Source of the DNA: Candidatus Wildermuthbacteria bacterium
GTDB taxonomy: Bacteria > Patescibacteriota > Minisyncoccia > Minisyncoccales > UBA10102
DNA: 14,653 nucleotides
NCBI GenBank assembly: GCA_016177245.1
Contig: JACOVR010000003.1
Coordinates: forward strand, 1-14,653
Direction: 5' to 3'
Part shown: piece after piece, positions 1 through 8,045 of the stretch
How positions within the stretch are numbered: position 1 is the first letter of the stretch
Layout: each line of letters begins with the position of its first letter
Position numbers and translations under genes: made by a program
Notes under the pieces: generated by a model
Databases searched by the model: none
Seen by the model: only the letters and a program-made list of their open reading frames with translations
What the model was told of the DNA's origin: nothing

Positions 1-2
1 TC

Positions 3-1892
3 ACCTTTGGAACCATGGCTGCGAGGGCAGTGATCCGCGACGTAGGAAGAGCGTTTGGATATGAATACAGCTACTGCGACCGAGTGGCAAAAATGATTCC
101 TTTCGGCTTTTCGCTCGACGACACCGTAAAAAAGGTTTCGGAATTTAAGGAACTGTACGAATCCGACGACAGGGCAAAACGGCTTGTTGATCTTGCAAAA
201 AAACTTGAGGGGGTTGCGCGCCACGCCTCCACCCATGCCTGCGGCGTGGTGATTGCGTCTGAATCACTCGACAATCTGGTGCCACTCCAGCATCCATCCC
301 AAACCGAAACCACCATTGTCACCCAGTATGAAATGCACTCCATTGAGGACTTGGGTCTTTTGAAAATGGATTTTCTTGGTCTCAAAAATTTGAGCATCAT
401 TGAAGACACGCTGAGGCGTATCTACGCCATCCATGGGAACAATGTTGACATTGAATCGATCCCGCTCAACGACAAAAAGGTGTACAAAATCTTCCAAGAC
501 GCCAGCACAGTTGGAGTATTCCAAACCGAAAGCGAGGGGATGCGGAGATATTTGCGAGAACTCAAGCCCACGGAATTTGAAGACATCATCGCGATGATCG
601 CGTTGTACCGGCCGGGACCCATGGAACTTATCCCAGAGTATATTGCGCGGAAACACAAAAAGAAAACCGTGGAATATATCCACCCCAAGTTAAAACCGAT
701 TCTGGAAAACACGCAGGGCATTGGCATCTATCAGGAACAGTTAATGAAAATTGCCCAGGAACTCGCGGGATTCACGCTTGCCCAAGCAGACATGTTGAGA
801 AAGGCGATCGGCAAAAAAATCAAAAGCTTATTGCTAGAACAGCAGGAAAAACTTGTGCAGGGAATGGCCAAAAACGGCATCGATAAAAAAGTTGCAAACA
901 AAATATGGGAATGGATTCTGCCATTTGCGCGTTATGGCTTCAACCGCTCCCATTCGGCGGCCTACGCAATCATCGCCTACCAAACTGCCTGGCTCAAAGC
1001 GCACTACCCCGTTGAATTCATGTCTGCCATGCTCACGTCAGAAAGAAACGACATAGAACGCATCGCGTTTTTGATTGAAGAGACAAGGAAAATGGGCATT
1101 GAAGTGCTCCCCCCGGATATCAACGAGAGCTTCAGCTTTTTCTCGGTAGTGCCCGACAAACACCAGATTCGCTTTGGATTGCTTGGCATCAAAAACGTTG
1201 GCGAAGGCATTGTGCAAGCCATTATTCAAGAGCGGAAAGAAAACGGCCCGTTCCAGTCAATCCAGGATTTTGTCTCAAGGATCCATACCAAAGACCTCAA
1301 CAAAAAATCGTTTGAAAGCTTGGTAAGGGCGGGGGTGTTCGATCAGTTCGGGGAAAGAAACTCAATGTTGCATAATATGGAACGGCTCCTTGAAATCGCA
1401 AGAGAAAGCGGCAGGATTTCAAACGGAACCCAGCAATCGCTCTTTGGAGCGACCTCATCTCCTGCCGCAATAAAACTTGAGTCCACGAAACCCGCTTCAG
1501 AAAAAGAGCGGCTCCTTTGGGAAAAAGAACTCCTGGGGTTGTATGTAAGTTCCCATCCCCTCCAGCACATTAGAAATATTTTAGAAAAAAGAACATTCCC
1601 CATTGCAAAGCTTGCTCCTCCCCAGGGTTCAAACGGCAGAACACGTTTTCGAATTGGAGGTATCATTGCATCTGCAAAGAAAATCATCACCAGAACGGGC
1701 AAACCCATGCTGTTCATGGGATTAGAAGACCTCACCGATAAAATAGAGGTGGTGGTGTTCCCCTCGCTGATTGAAACAAATCCTGCGGTGTTCCAGGAAA
1801 ACAAAATTGTTCTCATTGGCGGCAGAATCGACATGCGCAACGGAGAGCGTAAATTCATCGCAGAAGAAATTGAAGAAATCGTGGAATCGTGA
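3..1892 (+). CDS. dnaE: DNA polymerase III alpha subunit, C-terminal part (5' end outside the window)
   Basis: Replicative DNA polymerase catalytic subunit (C-family). The reading frame is open to the window edge and the first complete Met is inside the conserved TFGTMAARAVIRDVGR segment, so the PHP domain and the first two catalytic Asp residues lie upstream. Numbering from that Met (position 15): ARHASTHACGVVIA at 68-81; the third catalytic Asp is D119 in LLKMDFLGL; YRPGPME at 198-204; RYGFNRSHSAAYA at 306-318; a helix-hairpin-helix near 386-405 (LLGIKNVGEGI); an internal beta-clamp-binding motif QQSLF at 473-477; and an OB-fold near 540-605. It ends about 20 residues after the OB fold, so a long E. 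coli-like tau-binding tail is absent. thrS starts 12 bases downstream on the same strand. The family assignment is very secure. Confidence 0.97.
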   Translation, partial: TFGTMAARAVIRDVGRAFGYEYSYCDRVAKMIPFGFSLDDTVKKVSEFKELYESDDRAKRLVDLAKKLEGVARHASTHACGVVIASESLDNLVPLQHPSQTETTIVTQYEMHSIEDLGLLKMDFLGLKNLSIIEDTLRRIYAIHGNNVDIESIPLNDKKVYKIFQDASTVGVFQTESEGMRRYLRELKPTEFEDIIAMIALYRPGPMELIPEYIARKHKKKTVEYIHPKLKPILENTQGIGIYQEQLMKIAQELAGFTLAQADMLRKAIGKKIKSLLLEQQEKLVQGMAKNGIDKKVANKIWEWILPFARYGFNRSHSAAYAIIAYQTAWLKAHYPVEFMSAMLTSERNDIERIAFLIEETRKMGIEVLPPDINESFSFFSVVPDKHQIRFGLLGIKNVGEGIVQAIIQERKENGPFQSIQDFVSRIHTKDLNKKSFESLVRAGVFDQFGERNSMLHNMERLLEIARESGRISNGTQQSLFGATSSPAAIKLESTKPASEKERLLWEKELLGLYVSSHPLQHIRNILEKRTFPIAKLAPPQGSNGRTRFRIGGIIASAKKIITRTGKPMLFMGLEDLTDKIEVVVFPSLIETNPAVFQENKIVLIGGRIDMRNGERKFIAEEIEEIVES

Positions 1893-1893
1893 T

Positions 1894-1901
1894 AAGGTGG
1901 T
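1894..1901 (+). promoter_or_regulatory. Shine-Dalgarno site of thrS
   Basis: AAGGTGGT directly after the dnaE stop codon, three bases before ATG 1905. It fixes the thrS start at 1905 and shows that the missing TGS domain is not a mis-called start. Confidence 0.6.
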
Positions 1902-1904
1902 ACA

Positions 1905-3641
1905 ATGGAAATTGAATATATACGCCACTCGTTTGCGCATGTACTGGCTGCGGCGGTGAAAAAACTCTTCCCCAAGGCCCAATTTGGCATTGGACCGGTG
2001 ATTGAAAACGGATTCTATTACGATTTCAAAAATGTGAAAATGGCCGATCAAGACATGCCAAAAATCGAACAAGAGATGCGCTCGATCGCTTCGCAAAACC
2101 TTGCTTTCAAAAAAGAACTCTGGCCCGCATCAAAAGCAACGGCGCACTTCAAAAAACTCAAGCAGCCCTTCAAGCTCGAGCTGATCAAAGAGTTAGGGAT
2201 GAAGGATAAAAAGTCAAAAGTGGGAATGGTTTCCACGGGCGATGTGTTTTTGGATTTGTGCAGGGGAGGCCATGTCAAGAACACAAAAGAACTTCCCCTC
2301 GACGCATTCAAGCTCGCAAAGGTTGCCGGCGCGTATTGGAGGGGAGACGAAAAAAATCCAATGCTCACGCGCATTTATGGCCTTGCCTTTGCGACAAGAA
2401 AAGAGCTTGATCAACACCTCCATACGCTGCAAGAAGCAGAAAAAAGAGACCATAAAAAACTGGGGGCGGAACTCGATCTGTTCACGTTTTCAGAACTTGT
2501 GGGCCCTGGCTTGCCGCTTTTTACCCCCAAGGGAACCATTGTGAGAGATCTGCTTGACGATTTTGTGTGGTCGCTGCGCAGAAAACATGGCTATCAACGA
2601 GTAGACATCCCCCACATTGCAAAAAAAGAACTCTACGAAACCAGCGGCCATTGGGACAAATTTAAAAATGAATTGTTTCGCATCACCACGCGCGAAGGCC
2701 ACGAGTTTGTTGTGAAACCCATGAACTGCCCCCACCACATCCAAATTTTTAACCGCAGAAAATGGAGTTTCCGGGATTTGCCCCAGCGCTACGCTTCCAC
2801 CACAAAAATCTACCGCGACGAACAAACCGGAGAACTTTCGGGGTTGACCCGGGTTCGATCAATCACCCAAGATGATGCGCATGTGTTTTGTGGCATGGGG
2901 CAGACGGAACGAGAAATAAAAATCATCTGGGAAATCATTGACACATTCTATAGCGCCTTCAACTTATCCCTCAAATTGCGAATGTCTTTGCGCGATCCAA
3001 AAAAACCAAAACAATACTTGGGCGATAAAAAAAATTGGGACGATGCGGAAACAATCTTAATGAAGATCGCGAAAGAAAAAAACGTTGCGTACGTTGAGGC
3101 CAGGGGCGAGGCAGCATTTTACGGCCCAAAACTCGATTTCATGGCAACCGATTCTCTTGGACGGCAGTGGCAGGTAGCAACCATCCAGCTCGATTTGAAT
3201 ATGCCTAAACGCTTCAATCTAACCTTTACGAATGAACAGGGTGGTCAGAGCCAGATTTTTATGATTCACGCGGCAATCATGGGAGCAATTGAACGGTTCT
3301 TGTCGATTTTAATCGAGCACTATGCAGGCGCTTTCCCCTTGTGGCTTGCTCCTGAACAAATCTGGATCGTGCCTGTTTCTGACAAATGGAATGGATACGC
3401 AAAATCGCTTGCGGCAAAACTCAACCGCTTCAGGGTGAATATACAAGATGAAAACGAAACATTAGGAAAGAAAATTCGCGAAGGAGAAATGCAGAAAATC
3501 CCCTATCTTTTGATTGTAGGCGAAAAAGAACAACAGACAGGCACCGTAAGCGTGAGAAAGCGCGGGAAAGGAAACATGGGCCAAATGCGATTGGAAGAGT
3601 TTTCAAGAAAAGTCGCCGAAGAAATACAAAAGTATTTGTAG
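1905..3641 (+). CDS. thrS: Threonyl-tRNA synthetase lacking the N-terminal TGS domain
   Basis: Cytoplasmic class II aminoacyl-tRNA synthetase charging tRNA-Thr. The 578 residues begin directly at the editing (SAD) domain: HxxxH is H8/H12 (HSFAH) and CxxxH is C119/H123 (CRGGH), the four metal-binding residues of the Ser-tRNA-Thr editing site. The catalytic zinc ligands C275 (MNCPHH), H326 (DDAHVF) and H455 (MIHAAI) are all present. Motif 2 is YRDEQTGELSGLTRVR at 303-318 and motif 3 is GAIERFLSIL at 460-469. The anticodon-binding domain starts near LAPEQIWIVP (481). Usual bacterial ThrS is about 640 residues; the roughly 60-residue TGS domain is missing, and dnaE occupies the space where it would lie. 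Start ATG 1905 follows an SD-like AAGGTGGT. It is followed after 2 bases by a membrane-protein gene. Confidence 0.97.
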   Translation: MEIEYIRHSFAHVLAAAVKKLFPKAQFGIGPVIENGFYYDFKNVKMADQDMPKIEQEMRSIASQNLAFKKELWPASKATAHFKKLKQPFKLELIKELGMKDKKSKVGMVSTGDVFLDLCRGGHVKNTKELPLDAFKLAKVAGAYWRGDEKNPMLTRIYGLAFATRKELDQHLHTLQEAEKRDHKKLGAELDLFTFSELVGPGLPLFTPKGTIVRDLLDDFVWSLRRKHGYQRVDIPHIAKKELYETSGHWDKFKNELFRITTREGHEFVVKPMNCPHHIQIFNRRKWSFRDLPQRYASTTKIYRDEQTGELSGLTRVRSITQDDAHVFCGMGQTEREIKIIWEIIDTFYSAFNLSLKLRMSLRDPKKPKQYLGDKKNWDDAETILMKIAKEKNVAYVEARGEAAFYGPKLDFMATDSLGRQWQVATIQLDLNMPKRFNLTFTNEQGGQSQIFMIHAAIMGAIERFLSILIEHYAGAFPLWLAPEQIWIVPVSDKWNGYAKSLAAKLNRFRVNIQDENETLGKKIREGEMQKIPYLLIVGEKEQQTGTVSVRKRGKGNMGQMRLEEFSRKVAEEIQKYL

Positions 3642-3643
3642 AT

Positions 3644-5170
3644 ATGGAACTATCGCAATCGACGCAAAGATTACTTGGCTCATACCAGCAATGGTATCGC
3701 GACCAGGAACCGAAGGGCGCGGCAAACACCATTACGGTAGACGAGGTTGCTTCGCGCGTTGCTTCGTTTTACGAAAAAATACGCGGCGTTGTTGACTGGA
3801 GGGAAGAACATCTGTTGCGCAAAACCGCAATCGAAAGAATCCTCAAAAGACGATTTTTCCTGAACACAAACACTCAGGAAATGGCCGAACCCCTCCTTCA
3901 AGAACTCATCCGCGGGGGCCATTTTCCCAACAACCGCATTCCCGTTGAAAAAATAGGGCAGGTGCAGAATACCATCAACAAATACCACTTTCTTGTTGAA
4001 AAAAACAAAGATGACTGGGTATTAAGCGTTGCCGCTTCAGAAATTGAAGAAACGCTTAGCCCTCCCACCAGAGAAAAGGCGCTCATTCAGTTCATGGCGC
4101 AAGACCTTCAGCAGAAAATCCAATTGAGAGAAAGAGATAGGGGGAAAATTTCAGAAAGAGATCAACAGCTTCTTTTGTCCATCGCGGTTCAGAGGGCATT
4201 GTTTAAGGTAGACGACTCAACCATTGCGCTGCATCTCTTTGAACAGTTCTACCCCAACTGGGAAACACTCTTGCCCACCCTCAAAACAACTGTCAAAAAT
4301 CTTCTTGCAAGCCCGCTCGGAGAAAAATTCTACCGAATCGCAGAACAATACGATACCTCCTATCTCATCCTCGGAGACATTCTTTCCCGGGATCCCAATG
4401 GATTTAGCCAGCTGGCGCAAAACCCTTCTGAATTTGAGGCGGCAGTGAAACATTTCTATGCAACGCGCCTTGGAAAACTCAAGCGACGCATGAGGCGGGC
4501 CGCATTTTTTAGCACTCTTTCGGTATTTTTATCAAAGGTGCTCATCGCGCTTGCAGTAGAAGTACCAATCGACAGATTGACGGGTGAATTCAACCCTGCG
4601 GCAGCCGGGTTAAGCATTGCAATTCCTCCATTGTTTTTGCTGTTTCTCATTGGAACGGTGCGTTCTTCTTCAGAAGAGAACTTCCAGAGGGTCCTTCTCG
4701 AAGTAAGCAAGATTACGTTCCAAAGCGAACGGAAAGACGTGTATCACCTTGCGCTTCCAAGGGCTCCAAAAGGGGTACTCAATGCCGCGGTGAGGATGGT
4801 GTATCTTTTAAGTTTTGTTTTTGTGTTTGGCGCTTTGACGCTTGTCTTAAGGAACTATGGATTTAGCATTCTTTCTGTTGTGGTGTTCCTGCTTTTTCTC
4901 TCTTTGGTCGCGTATGCTGGCACCAGAATACGCCACCGATCAAGAGAGCTCATCGTGGGAGAACCAAAGCAGGGATTTCTTCTTGGAATTCTCGACTTCT
5001 TTTTGCTTCCGGTCGTGCAAGTGGGAAAATGGCTTTCCCAACAGCTTCCCCGCTACAACATTTTGATCATCCTGATCAATGTTTTGCTCGAAGCGCCCTT
5101 TCAGGTGTTTGTGGAATTTCTTGAACAGCTAAGAACCTTCTGGAAAGAAAAGAAAGAAGAAATCCACTAG
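3644..5170 (+). CDS. Unrecognised membrane protein with large N-terminal soluble region
   Basis: 508 residues, no family recognised. Residues 1-280 are hydrophilic, rich in charged helical segments, with no signal peptide. The basic stretch LKRRMRRAA (279-287) then leads into about six likely membrane segments near 287-307, 318-339, 383-403, 406-426, 445-463 and 471-492; the last could be an amphipathic or re-entrant helix. The C-terminus is strongly charged (KEKKEE). The basic residues before the first segment suggest that the N-terminal region is cytoplasmic (positive-inside rule, inference). It starts 2 bases after the thrS stop without a visible SD and ends 1 base before miaA, so it is almost certainly co-transcribed and probably translationally coupled. 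Neither motifs nor neighbours support a functional assignment. Confidence 0.85.
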   Translation: MELSQSTQRLLGSYQQWYRDQEPKGAANTITVDEVASRVASFYEKIRGVVDWREEHLLRKTAIERILKRRFFLNTNTQEMAEPLLQELIRGGHFPNNRIPVEKIGQVQNTINKYHFLVEKNKDDWVLSVAASEIEETLSPPTREKALIQFMAQDLQQKIQLRERDRGKISERDQQLLLSIAVQRALFKVDDSTIALHLFEQFYPNWETLLPTLKTTVKNLLASPLGEKFYRIAEQYDTSYLILGDILSRDPNGFSQLAQNPSEFEAAVKHFYATRLGKLKRRMRRAAFFSTLSVFLSKVLIALAVEVPIDRLTGEFNPAAAGLSIAIPPLFLLFLIGTVRSSSEENFQRVLLEVSKITFQSERKDVYHLALPRAPKGVLNAAVRMVYLLSFVFVFGALTLVLRNYGFSILSVVVFLLFLSLVAYAGTRIRHRSRELIVGEPKQGFLLGILDFFLLPVVQVGKWLSQQLPRYNILIILINVLLEAPFQVFVEFLEQLRTFWKEKKEEIH

Positions 5171-5171
5171 C

Positions 5172-6083
5172 GTGGAAAATCCGAAATCCGAAGTCCGAAA
5201 TCCGAAACTTCTCGTGATTGTTGGCTCCACCGCTTCTGGCAAAAGCATTCTGGCCGTGCAGTTAGCCAAGAAATTCGAGGGCGAGGTTGTCTCTGCTGAC
5301 TCAAGGCAGGTATACAAAGGACTCGATATTGGTTCCGGAAAAATCACGAAAAAAGAGATGATGGGCGTCCCCCATCATTGTTTGGATGTGACGTCACCAA
5401 AGAGAAAATTTACCGTATCGCAGTATCGTTCACGTGCAATTGCAGCCATGGCCGCAATTGCACAACAAGGAAAACTTCCTATTCTTGTCGGGGGAAGCCC
5501 GTTTTATATCTATTCTGTTACTGACGGCTGGACCATTCCGGAAGTAAAACCCAATCCCCTGCTCCGTAGAAAATTGGAGAGGTTATCGGTTGATGAACTT
5601 TTTTCAAAACTAAAAAAACTCGACCCGCAACGGGCAAAGTCAATCGAGTCGAAAAACCCGCGGCGGCTCATCCGAGCACTGGAAATTGTCCTTACAACAA
5701 AAAAACCGATCCCCCAACTTAAAAAACAATCACTGCCCTACCCCGTGTTATTCTTGGGAATTAAAAAATCAAAATCCAAAATCCAGAAGCTTATTGTTCA
5801 ACGTCTTACAAAACGCTTCAAACAGGGCATGATTCAGGAAGTCGCAACACTCCATAAACAAGGGTTGTCGTGGAAACGTTTGGAAGAACTGGGTCTCGAG
5901 TATCGTTTCATCGCGCAGTATCTCCAACGCAAACTCTCTCTTGCGGAAATGAAACAAAAGCTCCAAAAAGCGAGCGTTGATTTCGCCCGCCGCCAAATGA
6001 CCTGGTTCAAAAAAGACAAACGAATCCATTGGATCAAAAACTATAGAGAGGCAGTATCAATCATCAATTCTCAACGGCCGTAG
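5172..6083 (+). CDS. miaA: tRNA dimethylallyltransferase (tRNA A37 isopentenyltransferase)
   Basis: Transfers a dimethylallyl group to N6 of A37 in tRNAs that read UNN codons. Of 303 residues (family about 300-315), the P-loop is GSTASGKS at 18-25 and SADSRQVYKGLDIG at 41-54 contains the catalytic-base Asp (D43). PHHCLDV (67-73), RRLIRALEI (164-172) and FARRQMTWFK (271-280) are the other signatures. The usual GGTGLY loop reads GGSPFY at 107-112, a mild deviation. The GTG start at 5172 lies 1 base after the upstream stop; no SD is visible and no better start precedes the first beta strand. Codons 3-11 fall on a heptamer repeat (5178-5205), so the first dozen residues may be repeat-derived filler. 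It is convergent with gatB, 34 bases away. Confidence 0.95.
   Translation: MENPKSEVRNPKLLVIVGSTASGKSILAVQLAKKFEGEVVSADSRQVYKGLDIGSGKITKKEMMGVPHHCLDVTSPKRKFTVSQYRSRAIAAMAAIAQQGKLPILVGGSPFYIYSVTDGWTIPEVKPNPLLRRKLERLSVDELFSKLKKLDPQRAKSIESKNPRRLIRALEIVLTTKKPIPQLKKQSLPYPVLFLGIKKSKSKIQKLIVQRLTKRFKQGMIQEVATLHKQGLSWKRLEELGLEYRFIAQYLQRKLSLAEMKQKLQKASVDFARRQMTWFKKDKRIHWIKNYREAVSIINSQRP
5178..5205 (+). repeat. Four tandem heptamers AATCCGA inside the miaA 5' end
   Basis: Units AATCCGA, AATCCGA, AGTCCGA and AATCCGA follow without gaps. Translated, they give the NPKSEVRNPK stretch at the start of MiaA. A related but looser run (AAAATCA, AAATCCA, AAATCCA) occurs in the same gene near 5764-5785, at KKSKSKIQK. 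Confidence 0.8.
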
Positions 6084-6084
6084 A

Positions 6085-6104
6085 GATTCGATGCACGTTG
6101 AATC
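6085..6104. other. Weak hairpin between convergent miaA and gatB
   Basis: GATTCGA and TTGAATC can pair (7 bp including one G-U) around a 6-base loop. Neither strand has a following T-tract, so this is not called a terminator. It is the only structure in the 34-base gap between the two converging genes. Confidence 0.3.
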
Positions 6105-6117
6105 ACAAAAGAAAATC

Positions 6118-7503
6118 TTATTTCGTCAAGAGGGTACGCAGAATTTGAGTGGCGAGAGCGGGGCTGGCTTTGCCGTGAGTTTTGGCCATAAGCTGGCCAA
6201 CTAAAAACTGCAAAGCGTTTTGTTTGCCTTTTTGAAAATCCTCCACGGCTTTAGGATTGCTCGCAATGATCTCTTTTGCGATTGTTTCAATTTCGTTGGT
6301 ATCCGTAATTTGAATAAGGCCTTCTGCGGCAATGATTTCTTCTGGATTTTTGCCGCTTTTCAGCATTTCTTCAAACACTGTTTTTGCCATGGTGCTCGAA
6401 AGCGTATTGTTGTCTATCAGCGCGACTACCCTTGCAAAATTTTCCGCAGAAATTCCAGAAAAATCAGGATATGTAAGAATATAGTTTGCCGCAAGTTTTG
6501 GAGAAACATCGCTACTCGCCACTTTCTCAAAATATTCTCCGAGCTCTTTGTTCTGCACAAAAATCTCAACCTCGTTTTCTGAAAGTTTATATTGTTTAGT
6601 CATGCGCTCCCGCCTTTGGCGGGGAAGCTCTGGAAGTTCTGAGCGTATTTTTTCGATATCCTGTTTAGCGAAATGAAACGGCGGCAAGTCGGGCTCGGGG
6701 AAATAGCGGTAGTCGTGCGCCTCTTCTTTTTCTCTCTGGGAGAATGTTTCGCCTTTCATATCGTCCCAGCCGCGCGTTTCCTGAACGACTTTTCCTCCTC
6801 CTTCTAAAACTTCTTTCTGTCTTTTTGCTTCGTATTTTATTGCCTTCCCTACAACTATAAACGAATTGAGGTTTTTGATTTCTACTTTTGTGCCCAATTT
6901 TTTTGTGTTCTGTGAAAGCGAAATATTCACTTCAACCCTCATCTGTCCTTTTTCCATATCTGCGTCTGAAGCGTCGAGATATCGCAAAATGAGCTGGAGT
7001 TCCTTTGCAAACGCTACCGCCTCTTTTGCATTGGCGATGTCTGGTTCCGTAACCAGCTCCATAAGCGGCACTCCTGCTCTGTTAAAATCAACGAGAGAAT
7101 AATCTGCTCCAGCAGGATGCACTAATCTCCCGGTATCCTCTTCCAAATGAACTCTCGTGATCCGAATATCCCTTTCCCCTATCTTTAGTTTGCCTCCCTT
7201 GCACAAGGGCTGGTCGTACTGGCTGATCTGATATCCTTTTGGCAGATCGGGGTAAAAATAATTTTTGCGGTCGAATTTTGATTTTTCAGGAATCTCGCAG
7301 CCGAGCGCCAGCCCCACCTGAATAACTTTTTGGATTGCTTCTTCGTTCGCCCCGGGCAAGGTTCCCGGATGCCCCAGGCAAATCGGACAAACATTCACGT
7401 TGGGATTTTTCTCCAAAGGATCATTTTTGCACGAACAAAACATCTTGCTCTTTGTCTTGAGTTCAGCATGAATCTCAAGCCCGATTGTGGGAGTATAGTT
7501 CAT
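6118..7503 (-). CDS. gatB: Asp-tRNA(Asn)/Glu-tRNA(Gln) amidotransferase subunit B
   Basis: The kinase/transamidase subunit of GatCAB, which converts misacylated Glu-tRNA-Gln and Asp-tRNA-Asn using ammonia from GatA. Of 461 residues (family about 475), TIGLEIHAELKTKSKMFCSC starts at 6. The zinc-site cysteines are C23, C25, C39 and C42 (CSC and CPIC). HLEEDTGR, DFNRAGVPLMELVTEPD, MRVEVNISL and EIKNLNSF are all present. The C-terminal YqeY-like tRNA-binding domain is complete, ending in LATQILRTLL. An in-frame start at 7548 would add 15 unconserved residues; ATG 7503 is preferred because it begins the conserved sequence and forms an ATGA overlap with the upstream Dcd-like gene, implying coupled translation. 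gatA and gatC are not in the window. Confidence 0.96.
   Translation of the reverse strand: MNYTPTIGLEIHAELKTKSKMFCSCKNDPLEKNPNVNVCPICLGHPGTLPGANEEAIQKVIQVGLALGCEIPEKSKFDRKNYFYPDLPKGYQISQYDQPLCKGGKLKIGERDIRITRVHLEEDTGRLVHPAGADYSLVDFNRAGVPLMELVTEPDIANAKEAVAFAKELQLILRYLDASDADMEKGQMRVEVNISLSQNTKKLGTKVEIKNLNSFIVVGKAIKYEAKRQKEVLEGGGKVVQETRGWDDMKGETFSQREKEEAHDYRYFPEPDLPPFHFAKQDIEKIRSELPELPRQRRERMTKQYKLSENEVEIFVQNKELGEYFEKVASSDVSPKLAANYILTYPDFSGISAENFARVVALIDNNTLSSTMAKTVFEEMLKSGKNPEEIIAAEGLIQITDTNEIETIAKEIIASNPKAVEDFQKGKQNALQFLVGQLMAKTHGKASPALATQILRTLLTK
6608..6624. repeat. Perfect GC-rich hairpin inside gatB
   Basis: CCCGCC, loop TTT, GGCGGG (6609-6623), extendable by one T-G wobble pair. It lies in the linker codons for LPRQRRER, which match the family's usual LPxxRR sequence, so the protein is not disturbed. 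There is no T-tract. Confidence 0.5.
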
Positions 7504-8042
7504 ACCTGCGTTTCTTTTTGATCGGTGGTGACTCTGCCGCCCTGCCACTGGCCGCGATATGCGTTGCCCTTTCCCTGCACCTGAAAGAAAACAATATGAA
7601 CAACGCGCGCACCCATTTCAAGTCGAAAATCCTCGTCACGAAAATTGTATATCCCCATGCTTAATTCTCCCTGATATCCGGGATGGACCGGTCCACCAAA
7701 GATATACACACCAGAACGATACAACGTAGATCGGGGATTTTGAGGAAACGCAGAGATATCATGGGGAATGTTCACTTTTTCAATCGTTTTTAACACATAA
7801 TAGATACGGGGTTTAATCAAAACTTGAGTGGTTTTCCCCTCTTCATATTTGGCGACAAGTTTCATTTTGGGAGTCTCGCGCTCATTCACGCCCAAAAATC
7901 CCTGCCCCTCCACTTCATACAACTCCCCTATTCTCAAATCAAATCCAGCGCCCTCTGGATTCGTCAGCTCTCGTTCAGAGAGATTTGTAACGAGGTTTTG
8001 CTCTTTGACCAGTTTATGCAATTCGTCAATTCCGAGAACCAT
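7500..8042 (-). CDS. Dcd-like protein of the dCTP deaminase/dUTPase fold, catalytic Glu not conserved
   Basis: 180 residues, close to the roughly 190 of bacterial dCTP deaminase. Family landmarks: DLRIGELYEVEG (35-46), PRIYYVLKTIEKVNIP (78-93), PRSTLYR (103-109, matching GRSSLAR of E. coli Dcd with both Arg conserved), HPGYQGEL (120-127) and the C-terminal YRGQWQGGRV. By hand alignment the E. coli deaminase Glu (IVLEFYN) falls on G130 (LSMGIYN) and the Asp of IDPGW falls on H120. The trimeric fold is likely, but deamination of dCTP is doubtful; it may act on another nucleotide, as a dUTPase-like enzyme, or as a non-catalytic binder. It has a near-perfect -10 a few bases upstream and a long palindrome over it (8046-8081). 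An ATGA overlap couples it to gatB. Confidence 0.82.
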   Translation of the reverse strand: MVLGIDELHKLVKEQNLVTNLSERELTNPEGAGFDLRIGELYEVEGQGFLGVNERETPKMKLVAKYEEGKTTQVLIKPRIYYVLKTIEKVNIPHDISAFPQNPRSTLYRSGVYIFGGPVHPGYQGELSMGIYNFRDEDFRLEMGARVVHIVFFQVQGKGNAYRGQWQGGRVTTDQKETQV

Positions 8043-8045
8043 AGG

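Noticed and set aside
71..683. Long open frames on the - strand opposite dnaE (and similar frames opposite thrS, gatB and the HAD gene)
   Set aside because: They are antisense shadows of strongly conserved genes and show no recognisable domain.
6085..6104. Terminator between miaA and gatB
   Set aside because: The hairpin is short with a G-U pair and has no T-tract on either strand; kept only as a weak structure.
7504..7548. Upstream in-frame start for gatB adding 15 residues
   Set aside because: The extra residues are not part of the family, and ATG 7503 gives a clean ATGA overlap with the upstream gene.
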